Shown: positions 24,604 through 34,124 of the stretch, piece after piece | How positions within the stretch are numbered: the stretch's first letter is position 1 | How the letters are laid out: each line of letters opens with the position of its first letter | DNA from: Maritimibacter alkaliphilus | Lineage (GTDB): Bacteria > Pseudomonadota > Alphaproteobacteria > Rhodobacterales > Rhodobacteraceae | Assembly (NCBI RefSeq): GCF_019801605.1 | Contig: NZ_JAHVIT010000001.1 | Location: 1,364,001-1,428,000 of the forward strand | Length of the DNA: 64,000 nt | Reading direction: 5' to 3' | Notes under the pieces: generated by a model | Database searches by the model: none | The model's input: only the letters and a program-made list of their open reading frames with translations | Told to the model about the DNA's origin: nothing | Translations under genes and position numbers: made by a program

Positions 24604-25149
24604 CACAGGCTCCCTAGACATGGCCCTGGCCCACCGACCTCACTTTGTCCATGGGCGAAGGCACCCCATGGGGGCAGCAGATAGCGGTTTCCCCCCGCCT
24701 TGTCACTACACAATCTCCCCTTGTCCGGCGGCCCCGGAAAAGCCGAGAGCGGGACGAATGCTTTGCCCGCTCCGCAGGCAATACAGGCAGAATTGCCCAT
24801 TCAGCAGGCAAAACAAGGATCATTTGCCGCCTTTTTTCCCGGTTCAGTACCGCTCGCGACCGCCGCTTTTCCACGCAATGGCGCGCTCCGAAATTCCGGG
24901 CGGGCCCGGCACCGGGCAGGCAATACGCGCCCGCCGGGGCGGATCCGCACGCCAGACACGCCCTCCCGCGGGTCCCGGCCTGCGGCGATGGCAGCCCCCC
25001 AGACACGACACCGGGCGCGTTTTTCCGGCGCCCGCGCCCGGCCCGTCCCGGATCGCGCCGCTTTGACCACGCCGCGCGGCCCCGCCGCTTGCACAGGCGG
25101 CGCCGGAACTTTATCCCCAGAGGGAAGAGGCAGGAGGGAGCAGCGCCAC
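24604..25149. other. Divergent intergenic region between dksA and the moxR operon
   Basis: The 546-nt gap has no convincing gene. It carries the paired TTGCC-N9-GGCAA palindromes described separately, a C/T-rich segment around 24830-24842, and an AGGAGGGA ribosome site at its right end. It must hold promoters for both dksA and the MoxR operon, but I could not fix their hexamers. Confidence 0.6.
24763..24811. promoter_or_regulatory. Two TTGCC-N9-GGCAA palindromes 30 bp apart
   Basis: The first site spans 24763-24781 and the second 24793-24811. Both have identical arms and spacer length, and a further TTGCC half-site follows at 24824-24828. A 30-bp phase equals about three helical turns, as expected for cooperative binding of a dimeric regulator. 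Regulator unknown; it may control dksA, the moxR operon or both. Confidence 0.5.
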
Positions 25150-25992
<843 letters not shown>

Positions 25993-26017
25993 TGCCGCGC
26001 GGCACGGAGCGGCCGGC

Positions 26018-27424
26018 ATGATCGGACCCCTGCGGCTGGTGCTTGCCGCGTCGCTCCTTGGGCTCCCCCTTGCGGGGTGTTCGGACCTGCCCGCGGGCAG
26101 CCTGCCGCCCGCGCGGGTGCCGTCCGGGGCGATGCAGCCCCTGCCCGCGATGAAGAGCTTTGCCGCCGCCTCGCCCGAACCCGCCCGGCGCTCGAACCGG
26201 GACATGGCGCGCGATTTCCTCGATCTCAGCTTCGAACTGGAGTCGGGCCGGAGCCTGCCAGTGATGACCCGGTTCGAAGGCCCGATCCGCGTCCGGCTGA
26301 CGGGTGACGTGCCCAAGGGCATGGCGGGCGAGCTGGAAAACGTGCTGGGACGCATGCGGAGCGAGGCGAAGCTCGATATCGGCCGGACCGACAGCGCCGA
26401 TGCGCAGGTGACGATCCAGGCGGTCTCGGGCGACGAGATCCGGCGCTTCCTGCCGCAGGCCGCCTGCTTCGTGGTGCCCAACATCACCTCGCTGAAGGAA
26501 TACCCCTCGGCCCGGCGCAAGGGGCTGACCGACTGGGCGCAGCTCACCACCCGGGAACACATGGCGATCTTCGTGCCCGCCGACGTGGCCCCGCAGGAGA
26601 TGCGCGACTGCCTGCACGAGGAACTGGCGCAATCGCTGGGCCCGCTCAACGATCTCTACCGCCTGCCCGACAGCGTCTTCAACGACGACAATATCCATAC
26701 GGTGCTGACCGGGTTCGACATGCTGATGCTGCGGGTGACCTACGCGCCCGAACTGCACTCCGGCATGACGCGGGGCGAGGTTGCGGCCGTGCTGCCCGGC
26801 ATCCTGCGCCGGATCAATCCGGCCGGCGAGGCGAAAGCTTACGCGGGCCTGCCCTCCACGCCGCGCGACTGGATCGATGCCGTGCAGGAGGCGCTTGGCC
26901 CCGGGGCCGCTGCCGGTGCACGCCAGCGGGCCGGCCAGAAGGTGCTGCAGATCGCAGAGCGTGAGGGCTGGCGCGATCATCGCCTTGCCTTCTCGCTCTA
27001 TGTCTACGGGCGGCTGGTGCAGGGCAGCGATCCGACCTCGGCCCGCGCCGCCTTCGAGACCGCTCGCGAGATCTGCGCCCGCAGCCCGGAGACCCGCATT
27101 CACGGCGCCTTCTCCTCGGCACAGCTGGCCGCCCATGCGCTGACACGGGGCGACGGGCAGCGGGCGCTGGACTACCTGCAGGGCCAGCCGGAACTGGCGC
27201 TGCAATACCAGAACGCCGCCCTGCTCTCCTCGCTGCTGATGCTGCGGGCCGAGGCGCTGGACCAGCTGAACCGCCCGCAGGAGGCCGCGACCGTGCGGCT
27301 GGACAGCCTCGGCTGGGCGCGCTACGGCTTCGGCCCGGATTACGCGGTGCGCGAGAAGCTGGGCGAGATCGCGGCGCTCAGCCCGCAGACCGTGACGCGG
27401 GCCGCACAGCCCGTGACGCCCTGA
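26018..27424 (+). CDS. DUF2927 lipoprotein
   Basis: A 468-residue protein with a lipoprotein signal peptide (LPLAGC, lipidated Cys21). A DUF2927 core includes CFVVPN and a histidine-glutamate motif CLHEELAQSLGPLND reminiscent of a metallopeptidase helix. The C-terminal 150 residues look like helical repeats (TPR-like by pattern). It should sit on the periplasmic face of a membrane. Function is unknown; the position between moxR and the VWA gene suggests a link to the process those serve. Only 25 nt separate it from moxR. Confidence 0.83.
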   Translation: MIGPLRLVLAASLLGLPLAGCSDLPAGSLPPARVPSGAMQPLPAMKSFAAASPEPARRSNRDMARDFLDLSFELESGRSLPVMTRFEGPIRVRLTGDVPKGMAGELENVLGRMRSEAKLDIGRTDSADAQVTIQAVSGDEIRRFLPQAACFVVPNITSLKEYPSARRKGLTDWAQLTTREHMAIFVPADVAPQEMRDCLHEELAQSLGPLNDLYRLPDSVFNDDNIHTVLTGFDMLMLRVTYAPELHSGMTRGEVAAVLPGILRRINPAGEAKAYAGLPSTPRDWIDAVQEALGPGAAAGARQRAGQKVLQIAEREGWRDHRLAFSLYVYGRLVQGSDPTSARAAFETAREICARSPETRIHGAFSSAQLAAHALTRGDGQRALDYLQGQPELALQYQNAALLSSLLMLRAEALDQLNRPQEAATVRLDSLGWARYGFGPDYAVREKLGEIAALSPQTVTRAAQPVTP

Positions 27425-27445
27425 CGGGGCCAGAGGAGGAACGGA

Positions 27446-27613
27446 ATGATCGTCTTGATTGGCGCCCTGATCGGCGCCCTCATCGGGGGCAGCCTCGCCG
27501 CGCGGCGCAAGGGCAAGCGCGCCGACATTTTGCAATACGCCTTTGTCTATGCGATGATCTTTGCCATGCTTGGCGTCTTCGCGACGATCTTCATCCACCG
27601 CATGTCCGTCTGA
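27446..27613 (+). CDS. Small 55-residue membrane protein
   Basis: It starts MIVLIGALIGALIGGSLAAR and has two hydrophobic helices (about 1-18 and 33-50) around a basic cytosolic loop RRKGKR. GGAGGAACGGA precedes the ATG. Spacing is 21 nt to the DUF2927 stop and 40 nt to the VWA start, so it belongs to the operon. Its coding signature (glycine-patterned first helix, positive loop, clean ribosome site) supports a real gene despite its size. Function unknown; a membrane anchor or assembly factor is possible. Confidence 0.78.
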   Translation: MIVLIGALIGALIGGSLAARRKGKRADILQYAFVYAMIFAMLGVFATIFIHRMSV

Positions 27614-27653
27614 CCGCGCCTCCGGGCCATCGGGCGGGACAGGGAGGCCCGCG

Positions 27654-28838
27654 ATGTTCATCCCCTTCTTCGAGAATCTGCGCAAGGCCGGCGTGCCGGT
27701 GTCGCTGCGCGAGTACCTGACCTTCCTCGAGGCGATGAAGGCGGGGCTGGCGACCTATGATGTCGAGGCGTTCTACTACCTCGGCCGCAGCGCCATGGTG
27801 AAGGACGAGCGCAACATCGACAAGTTCGACCGCGCCTTTGCCGCCACCTTCGAGGGGCTGGAGCAGATCGCGCTCGAGCAGGTGCTGGAGGCGGTGGAAC
27901 TGCCCGCCGACTGGCTGACCAAGATGGCCGAGAAGCACCTCTCGCCCGAGGAACGGGCCGAGATCGAGGCGCTCGGCGGCTTCGACAAGCTGATGGAGAC
28001 GCTGAAGAAGCGGCTCGAAGAGCAGAAGGGCCGTCACCAGGGCGGCAACAAGTGGATCGGCACGGCCGGCACCTCGCCCTTCGGCGCCCATGGCTACAAC
28101 CCCGAGGGCATCCGCATCGGACAGGACAAGAGCCGCCACCAGCGGGCGGTGAAGGTCTGGGACAAGCGCGAATTCCGCAATTTCGACGACACGGTCGAAC
28201 TGGGCACCCGCAACATCAAGGTGGCGCTGAAGCGGCTGCGGAAATGGGCCCGCGACGGGGCGATGGACGAGCTTGACCTCGATGGTACGATCCGCGCCAC
28301 GGCCGAACACGGCTACCTCGACGTGAAGACCCGGCCCGAGCGGCGCAATGCCGTGAAGGTGCTGCTTTTCATGGACGTGGGCGGCTCGATGGACCCGCAT
28401 ATCAAGGTGATGGAAGAGCTCTTCTCCGCCGCGCGGGCCGAGTTCAAGCACCTCGAATATTACTATTTCCACAACTGTCTCTACGAAGGTGTCTGGCGCG
28501 ACAACCACCGCCGCTGGCAAGAGCAGACCCCGACCTGGGAGGTGCTGCGCACCTACGGCTCGGACTACAAGTGCATCTTCATCGGGGACGCCTCCATGAG
28601 CCCCTACGAGGTCGCCTATCCCGGCGGCGCGAACGAGCACTGGAACCCCGAGGCCGGGCAGGTCTGGCTGGAGCGCGCCCGCGAGCAATGGCCCGCGCAT
28701 CTCTGGATCAACCCGGTGCCCGAGAAATACTGGGGCTACACCCAGTCGATCACGATGATCCGCGAGATCTTCGAGGAGCGCATGGTCCCGATGACGCTTC
28801 AGGGGCTGGAAGCGGGGATGCGGGAACTTACCAAGTGA
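27654..28838 (+). CDS. VWA-domain protein, CoxE-like partner of MoxR
   Basis: A 394-residue cytosolic protein. The N-terminal half is helical, and the VWA domain begins near residue 235 with the metal site MDVGGSMD (D241, S245). The usual DxSxS is DxGxS, as seen in this subfamily. A later threonine/aspartate-rich part (YGSDYKCIFIGDASMSPYE) completes the site. Together with MoxR it probably remodels or loads metal into a client, as CoxD/CoxE do for CO dehydrogenase, but no client is encoded nearby. Confidence 0.9.
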   Translation: MFIPFFENLRKAGVPVSLREYLTFLEAMKAGLATYDVEAFYYLGRSAMVKDERNIDKFDRAFAATFEGLEQIALEQVLEAVELPADWLTKMAEKHLSPEERAEIEALGGFDKLMETLKKRLEEQKGRHQGGNKWIGTAGTSPFGAHGYNPEGIRIGQDKSRHQRAVKVWDKREFRNFDDTVELGTRNIKVALKRLRKWARDGAMDELDLDGTIRATAEHGYLDVKTRPERRNAVKVLLFMDVGGSMDPHIKVMEELFSAARAEFKHLEYYYFHNCLYEGVWRDNHRRWQEQTPTWEVLRTYGSDYKCIFIGDASMSPYEVAYPGGANEHWNPEAGQVWLERAREQWPAHLWINPVPEKYWGYTQSITMIREIFEERMVPMTLQGLEAGMRELTK

Positions 28839-28911
28839 ACCGAGGCGTTTCCGGGAACCTCCGCGCCGATGGTGCGCGCGCCCTTGCGCGCCCCGCGGCG
28901 GGCCTGCCCGC

Positions 28912-29469
28912 GTGATCGAGACGCCGCGCTGTCTGATCCGCCCGGTTCAGGGCGGCGACGCCGTGGAGGTCATGGACTTCTACGACCGCAACCGCGCCCA
29001 CCTCGCCCCGTGGGAGCCGCTGCGGGATGACGCCTTCTACACGCTCTCCGGCACGATCGCCCGGATCGGGGCGCAGAAGACCGCCATGGACGGCGACCGC
29101 GCCCTCCACCTGCTGGCTTTCGGGCCCGACGGACGGGTGCTGGCGATCTGCAACTTCGCCAATATCACCCGCGGCGCGTTTCAGGCCTGCACCCTCGGCT
29201 ACGCGGTGGATGGCGCCACGCAGGGCCGCGGGCTGATGGCCGAGGTGCTGGAAGCCACCCTGCCCCATGCCTTCGGGCCGCTGGGACTGCACCGGGTCAT
29301 GGCCAACGTCATGCCGCGCAACACCCGCTCGCGCGCCCTGCTGGAGCGCATGGGCTTCGAACGCGAGGGGCTGGCGCGGGACTATCTGAGGATCGCGGGC
29401 CGGTGGGAGGATCACATCCTCACCTCCCGCATCGCCCCGCAGGCTTCGGACCGGGCTGACCGAGCGTAA
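28912..29469 (+). CDS. GNAT-family N-acetyltransferase (RimJ-like)
   Basis: A 185-residue GNAT protein starting at GTG. The acetyl-CoA loop is in GATQGRGLMAEV, and the C-terminal NTRSRALLERMGFEREG is typical of RimJ/RimL relatives that acetylate protein N-termini or small amines. It follows the VWA gene after 73 nt. The high-scoring GTG is the first start compatible with the IETPRCLIRP opening. Substrate unknown. Confidence 0.85.
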   Translation: MIETPRCLIRPVQGGDAVEVMDFYDRNRAHLAPWEPLRDDAFYTLSGTIARIGAQKTAMDGDRALHLLAFGPDGRVLAICNFANITRGAFQACTLGYAVDGATQGRGLMAEVLEATLPHAFGPLGLHRVMANVMPRNTRSRALLERMGFEREGLARDYLRIAGRWEDHILTSRIAPQASDRADRA

Positions 29470-29553
29470 GCCGTTCCACAATATCTCCGCCGCGCGGGAA
29501 CGCGGATCGGTTGGCCGGCGTTGAGCAGGTGAACAGGAACAAGGAGACATCCC

Positions 29554-29982
29554 ATGATCCGCAAAACGGGTTCCGCGAAGTGGTCCGGCGGCCTCAAGGA
29601 CGGCAAGGGCGAAATCTCGACCCAGTCCGGCGCGCTGACCTCCCAGCCCTACGGCTTCAACACCCGGTTCGAGGACAAGCCCGGCACCAATCCCGAAGAG
29701 CTGATCGGTGCGGCCCACGCGGGCTGCTTCTCCATGGCGCTCTCGAACATCCTCGGTGAGAGCGACCTCGTGGCAGACGAGATCGCGACCAAGGCCACGG
29801 TGATGATGGACAAGGGCGATGCCGGCTTCACGATCACCAAGATCCATCTCGACGTGACGGCCACGATCCCCGGCGCGACCGCCGAGCAATTCGCCGAGGC
29901 CGCCCAGACGGCCAAGGAGAACTGCCCGGTCTCCAAGGTGCTGGCCGGCGCCGAGATCACGATGGAGGCCGTATTGGCCTGA
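29554..29982 (+). CDS. OsmC-family peroxiredoxin
   Basis: A 142-residue thiol peroxidase of the OsmC branch. Its two redox cysteines are C58 (AAHAGCFSMAL) and C124 (KENCPVSK). It detoxifies organic hydroperoxides. AAGGAGA precedes the start and a strong terminator follows 38 nt after the stop, so the gene is probably monocistronic. Confidence 0.94.
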   Translation: MIRKTGSAKWSGGLKDGKGEISTQSGALTSQPYGFNTRFEDKPGTNPEELIGAAHAGCFSMALSNILGESDLVADEIATKATVMMDKGDAGFTITKIHLDVTATIPGATAEQFAEAAQTAKENCPVSKVLAGAEITMEAVLA

Positions 29983-30020
29983 TCCGACCCGTCCCCCGAA
30001 GCACATCTCAGAGTGCGCAG

Positions 30021-30056
30021 AACCGGTCCGCAACCCGCGGGCCGGTTTTGTTTTTT
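30021..30056 (+). terminator. Rho-independent terminator of the OsmC gene
   Basis: The stem AACCGG-CCGC pairs with GCGG-CCGGTT (one internal mismatch) and is followed by a long T-run. A second 8-bp hairpin without T-run (30067-30086) lies behind it. Confidence 0.88.
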
Positions 30057-30201
30057 CTGATCATTCTCGCGGCAGTCTTGCCGCGAACCCGGGGCGATCC
30101 TTGCCATCTCACCCGCATTTCCTCCCGACGGAGTGACCGACGCTTCCCATCCTCCCTGCACGATTGTACCCAAGATCAATCAAGTACAGACGAGCCCCCC
30201 C

Positions 30202-31599
30202 ATGTCCGACTTCCCCGCCCTCGCCGATCTGCAGGCCGCCTTCGGCCCGGAAACCCTCCGCCTCGCCGCCGATATCCCGGAGCGCAACTGGGTCGACTGC
30301 TCGCTGGAGCCGCCCTGTCGGCCGCGCGCCCTGCTGCTGCCCCGCAGCACCGAGGAGGTCTCCCGCGCGCTCGCGATCTGCCATGCCCATGGCCAGACCG
30401 TCGTGATCCAGGGCGGGCTCACCGGGCTTGCGGGCGGCGCGGTGCCCGGCCCCGACGAGGTGGCGCTCTCGCTCGAGAAGATGCGCGGCGTCGAGGAGGT
30501 GGACCTCAAGGCGCGCAGCCTGACCGCCCTTGCCGGCACCCCGCTGGAGGAGGTGCAGCAGGCCGCAGAGGCCGCCGGGCTGCACTGCGGCATCGACCTT
30601 GGCGCGCGCGGTTCCTGTTCCATCGGGGGCAATATCGCGACCAACGCGGGCGGCAACCGGGTGATCCGCTACGGCATGGCACGCGCCAACCTGCTGGGGC
30701 TGGAGGCCGTGATGGCCGACGGCACGGTGCTGCGCCACCTGAACAAGATGCAGAAGAACAACACCGGCTACGACTGGCCGCAACTGGTCGCAGGCTCCGA
30801 GGGGACGCTGGCCGTGATCACCCGCGTCACGCTCTCGCTCCATGCGCCGGTGCAGCAGATCGGGACCGTGGCGCTCTCGCTGCCCGATTTCGACGCGGCG
30901 CTGGCCACGCTGGGACGGCTGCAGACCCATTTCCCCGGCCAGATCCAGTGTTTCGAGGTCATGTGGAAGCCCTTCATGACCGCCGCCCGGGACATCGTGG
31001 GCCTCACCCTGCCCTTCGATCCGGTGCCCGAGGTGATGGCGCTGGTGGAACTCGACCTGCCGCAAGATGCGGACGCGGGCGACGGCATCATGACCGCGCT
31101 GGAGGACCTCTTTGCCGAGGAGGTGATCACCGACGCCGTGCTCGCAACTTCGCAGGCGCAGGCCGACAAGCTCTGGCAACTGCGGGAATCCGCTGTCGAA
31201 TACCGCGCCCATGGCTACCGGATGCTGGGCCTCGACATCTCTCTGCCGCTGGACCGGATGCGCGAGGCGGTCGAGACGCTGCACGCCGACATGGACGCCG
31301 CGCTGCCCGACGTCCCGGTGATCGTCTTCGGCCACGCGGCGGACAGCAACATCCATGTCTGTGCCCTGCTCACCGGCCCCGAGGACCCGCGCGGGGCCGA
31401 GGTCAGCCGCGTCACCTACGACATCGTCGCGCGCTATGCCGGTTCGGTCTCCGCCGAACATGGAATCGGACGCCACAAGCGGCCCTACCTGCACCTGTCG
31501 CGCAGCGCGGAACAGATCAGCGCCATGTCGCTCCTGCGTCGGGCATGGGATCCGGCGGGCATCCTGAACCCCGGTCGGGTGCTGCCTGACGCCGTTTAG
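30202..31599 (+). CDS. FAD-binding oxidoreductase, GlcD/D-2-hydroxyacid dehydrogenase type
   Basis: A 465-residue flavoprotein of the GlcD/D-lactate and D-2-hydroxyglutarate dehydrogenase group. The FAD-binding PCMH part carries VIQGGLTGLAGGAVP, SIGGNIATNAGGN and AGSEGTLAVIT. The cap domain has FGHAADSNIH and SAEHGIGRHK, whose His and Glu line the active site. It oxidises a D-2-hydroxy acid and passes electrons onward. The start MSDFPAL was chosen because it matches family length; an upstream GTG would add 23 residues and no clear ribosome site supports either. A TGTAC-N14-GTACA palindrome lies upstream of the chosen start (30165-30188). Confidence 0.85.
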   Translation: MSDFPALADLQAAFGPETLRLAADIPERNWVDCSLEPPCRPRALLLPRSTEEVSRALAICHAHGQTVVIQGGLTGLAGGAVPGPDEVALSLEKMRGVEEVDLKARSLTALAGTPLEEVQQAAEAAGLHCGIDLGARGSCSIGGNIATNAGGNRVIRYGMARANLLGLEAVMADGTVLRHLNKMQKNNTGYDWPQLVAGSEGTLAVITRVTLSLHAPVQQIGTVALSLPDFDAALATLGRLQTHFPGQIQCFEVMWKPFMTAARDIVGLTLPFDPVPEVMALVELDLPQDADAGDGIMTALEDLFAEEVITDAVLATSQAQADKLWQLRESAVEYRAHGYRMLGLDISLPLDRMREAVETLHADMDAALPDVPVIVFGHAADSNIHVCALLTGPEDPRGAEVSRVTYDIVARYAGSVSAEHGIGRHKRPYLHLSRSAEQISAMSLLRRAWDPAGILNPGRVLPDAV

Positions 31600-31636
31600 C
31601 GGCAGATTCCCTGCATTTCTTCAGGTCAAAAGCCGG

Positions 31637-32512
31637 TCAGCTTTCGAGTGCATTGGTCAGGGCGCGTGTCTTTTCGAGGTGCCGGTACAACAGCAGAGAG
31701 GCAATCTGCTGGTCGCCCTGCTCCAGCCGGTCGAGGATCTCCATGTGCTCGAAGACCACCGTCTCGACCCGGCCATAGCCATGGTGCCAGTCGTAGTTCA
31801 GCAGCCGCCGCATGTGGTTCTGACGGCGTACCGCGTCGACGAAGTAGCGGTTGCCCGAAGCAAGCGCGAGCCCCTCGTGGAAGGTCGCGTTCATCTCGAA
31901 GAGCTTGATGGAGTCGCTCTGTTTCCACTCGGTCGTGAGGAAGGCATTGTGCCGCTCGCGCATCTCGGCAACCCAGGGTTCCGAGAGCTTGAAATCAGGC
32001 TCCAGCAGCATCGCCGGTTCGAGGATCAGGCGGAAGTTGTAGCTCTCGCGCCGGGCCGCCGCATCGCGGATGCCATCGAGAAAACGCCAGCCATAGCCCA
32101 GTTTGCGCTCCAGAACGCCATAGGCCGCGAGCCGTTCGAGAAGGCGGTTGGCCTCGTTCCGGCTGATCTCGTAGAGCCGCATGACCTCGGTCTCGGTGAT
32201 CTCCTCGCCGAGGTTTCCAAGGTGCCGGTCGTGGGAAATCCGCACCAGCAGATCGTCCTCGCGGGCGGCGGGCACCTCCTCCACCGGCATCTCCGGCAGG
32301 CGGATCAGCTCGACCCCGCGGTTCTTGACCCGGCGCAGGTAGCCGTCCCCGGCCAGCTGGTCCAGCACCGCGCGCACCGGCGTTCTGGACACCCGCAGCC
32401 GATCCGCGATTCGACTTTCCACGATCCGGTCCCCGGGCTGCAGCCCGTCTTCCCGCATCAGGCGGAGCACCCCGTCGAAAACGTCGTCATGTAGCCGCGA
32501 AACTGAACTCAT
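31637..32512 (-). CDS. GntR-family (FCD) regulator of the peptide-uptake region
   Basis: Counted from MSSVSRLHDDVFDG the protein has 291 residues. GAGGG is eight bases upstream of this ATG, whereas an extended reading would run through the operator. The winged helix is at about 15-75 (RLRVSRTPVRAVLDQL), with a second winged-helix-like segment before the helical FCD domain. It is divergent from the C45 hydrolase gene. An ATATTGTACATAAT site in the shared promoter recurs in similar form before the ABC importer and racemase operons, suggesting one regulon. Confidence 0.88.
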   Translation of the reverse strand: MSSVSRLHDDVFDGVLRLMREDGLQPGDRIVESRIADRLRVSRTPVRAVLDQLAGDGYLRRVKNRGVELIRLPEMPVEEVPAAREDDLLVRISHDRHLGNLGEEITETEVMRLYEISRNEANRLLERLAAYGVLERKLGYGWRFLDGIRDAAARRESYNFRLILEPAMLLEPDFKLSEPWVAEMRERHNAFLTTEWKQSDSIKLFEMNATFHEGLALASGNRYFVDAVRRQNHMRRLLNYDWHHGYGRVETVVFEHMEILDRLEQGDQQIASLLLYRHLEKTRALTNALES

Positions 32513-32540
32513 CCACACCCTCAATTGTTTTAAATCGCCA

Positions 32541-32555
32541 TTATGTACAATATTC
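32541..32555. promoter_or_regulatory. Candidate GntR/FCD operator, ATATTGTACATAAT-like
   Basis: An imperfect palindrome centred on TGTACA lies between the regulator and the C45 hydrolase gene. The minus-strand core ATTGTAYAT is shared with sites at 40877-40888 and 43614-43625. FCD regulators often recognise TTGTATACAA-like sequences. Confidence 0.5.
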
Positions 32556-32652
32556 ATGGCAAACACATCAGGGCTGATTGTATTCTCGTGCAGAAAGCAA
32601 AGCAACGCGGATCGCCCGATTGCCGGGTGACCAGACGTAAGAGGACAGCCCC

Positions 32653-33822
32653 ATGCCCGAACAGACGCCCGCCTCCGCCCCCGAGGTCATCCCAAGCCCG
32701 CTGATCGAGGTCACGGGCCCGCCGCGCGAGCGTGGGCGCCAGTACGGCGAACAGGCCGCCGACCGGATCAGGCGTGGCATCGAACACTACTCGGAACAGC
32801 TGATTGCCAAGGCGCTGACATGGGCCGACATCGCGGACCTGGCCCAGACATTCGAGCCGACGGTCGCGGCCTTCGATCCGGCCTATGTCGAGGAGATGAA
32901 GGGCATCGCCGAGGGGGCGGGCGTGGACTACGCGGCCATCATGATGCTGAACGCGCGCACCGAGATCCTCAAGCTGGCCGACCGGCGCGAGGCCGGCCCC
33001 AGCGATGGCTGCACGGGGCTGATCGCCCTGCCCTCCGCCACCGCCGATGGCCGGCTGATCCATGCCCAGAACTGGGACTGGAAGGCCGAATGCGCCGAGA
33101 CCACCGTGGTGCTGAAGGTGACCCGCGACGACGGGCCGGACTTCCTGACCTATACCGAGGCGGGCGCGCTCGGCCGCTCGGGCATGAACGCCGCCGGGAT
33201 CTCGATCACCGCGAACTACCTCGAGAGTGACCGGGACTACCGTGACCTTGGCGTGCCGCTGCCCTTCATCCGGCGCAAGGTGCTGGAATGCGCACAGCTG
33301 GTCGATGCGATGAAATGCGTCTACGTGACCCGGAAGTCCTGCGCGAACAACATGATGATCTCTCACGTGGGGGGCGTCGCGATCAACTTCGAATGCGCCC
33401 CGGACGAGACCTTCCCCGTCAAGGCCCGTGACGGGCTGCTGGTCCATGCGAACCACTTCCAGAGCCCCGTCGCCCTTGGCAAGCTGGTGGAATGCGGCGT
33501 GCGCAACATGCCCGACTCGCTCTACCGCGACATGCGGGTAGATGGGGCGCTGCGTCCGCAGATCGGCACGATCACCCGCGAGGCCGTGGCCGAGGCGCTG
33601 CTGGACGACTTCGAGACCCCCTTCTCGGTCTGCCGCCCGCCGCGGCCGAACAGCCAGAACAACCTGACGGCCACGGTGGCGACGGTCCTGATGGAGCCCG
33701 CGAAGGGCCGGATGTACGTGGCAATGCTGCCGGCGTTCAAGCCGGAGTTCGTTTCCTACGCGCTGGAGATGGAAGTGCCGGAGGCCAATGCCGGCGGACC
33801 GCGCGCGGTGTTTCCGGACTGA
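32653..33822 (+). CDS. C45-family self-processing hydrolase/acyltransferase (isopenicillin N acyltransferase-like)
   Basis: A 389-residue Ntn-hydrolase. The family cleaves itself to expose an N-terminal cysteine, here C120 in PSDGCTGLIAL. Other conserved parts are the opening GPPRERGRQYGEQ, AQNWDW and the C-terminal NSQNNLTATVATVLM. No signal peptide is seen, so it is likely cytosolic. Relatives hydrolyse or transfer acyl groups on amides such as penicillins or acyl-amino acids. AGAGGA precedes the start. It is divergent from a GntR regulator whose operator-like site lies in the shared promoter. Confidence 0.87.
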   Translation: MPEQTPASAPEVIPSPLIEVTGPPRERGRQYGEQAADRIRRGIEHYSEQLIAKALTWADIADLAQTFEPTVAAFDPAYVEEMKGIAEGAGVDYAAIMMLNARTEILKLADRREAGPSDGCTGLIALPSATADGRLIHAQNWDWKAECAETTVVLKVTRDDGPDFLTYTEAGALGRSGMNAAGISITANYLESDRDYRDLGVPLPFIRRKVLECAQLVDAMKCVYVTRKSCANNMMISHVGGVAINFECAPDETFPVKARDGLLVHANHFQSPVALGKLVECGVRNMPDSLYRDMRVDGALRPQIGTITREAVAEALLDDFETPFSVCRPPRPNSQNNLTATVATVLMEPAKGRMYVAMLPAFKPEFVSYALEMEVPEANAGGPRAVFPD

Positions 33823-34124
33823 CCCCTGACAGAGGTTCGGAGCGATGGCCCCGGCGGCGCAAGCGGCCGGGGCCTTTGGTTTTGAGGGCGTGGGGTGCGC
33901 CCCCGTTGGGGGATGGCGGCACACGCGACCTTTGTGCGTCACGTCTTACCCCATTGACCTGAACCGGGAACGGCAGCGCGGGGCGGCATGCAGGCGCGGG
34001 TGTCCATCGGTTCGGGCCGCTGGGACGCCAGAGGCGAAAGAAAAAGGACACGCAGCCGAAACCGCGTGCCCAGTGGGATATCCGGCCCAATGACACCGGA
34101 CATCGGGGAGTGGTTCAGCCGCGC
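33823..34124. other. Convergent intergenic region after the C45 gene
   Basis: Apart from the terminator at its left end, the 302-nt gap shows nothing convincing. Short GC stems are present (for example around 33896-33914), and a 7-bp hairpin overlaps the stop of the minus-strand deacetylase at 34118-34135, without a T-run. Confidence 0.5.
33847..33880 (+). terminator. Terminator of the C45 hydrolase gene
   Basis: A 9-bp stem GGCCCCGGC/GCCGGGGCC with a ten-base loop is followed by TTTGGTTTT. It lies 25 nt after the stop codon. Confidence 0.75.

Noticed and set aside
30067-30086. 8-bp hairpin TCGCGGCA/TGCCGCGA as a second terminator
   Set aside because: No T-run follows, and a stronger terminator lies just upstream.
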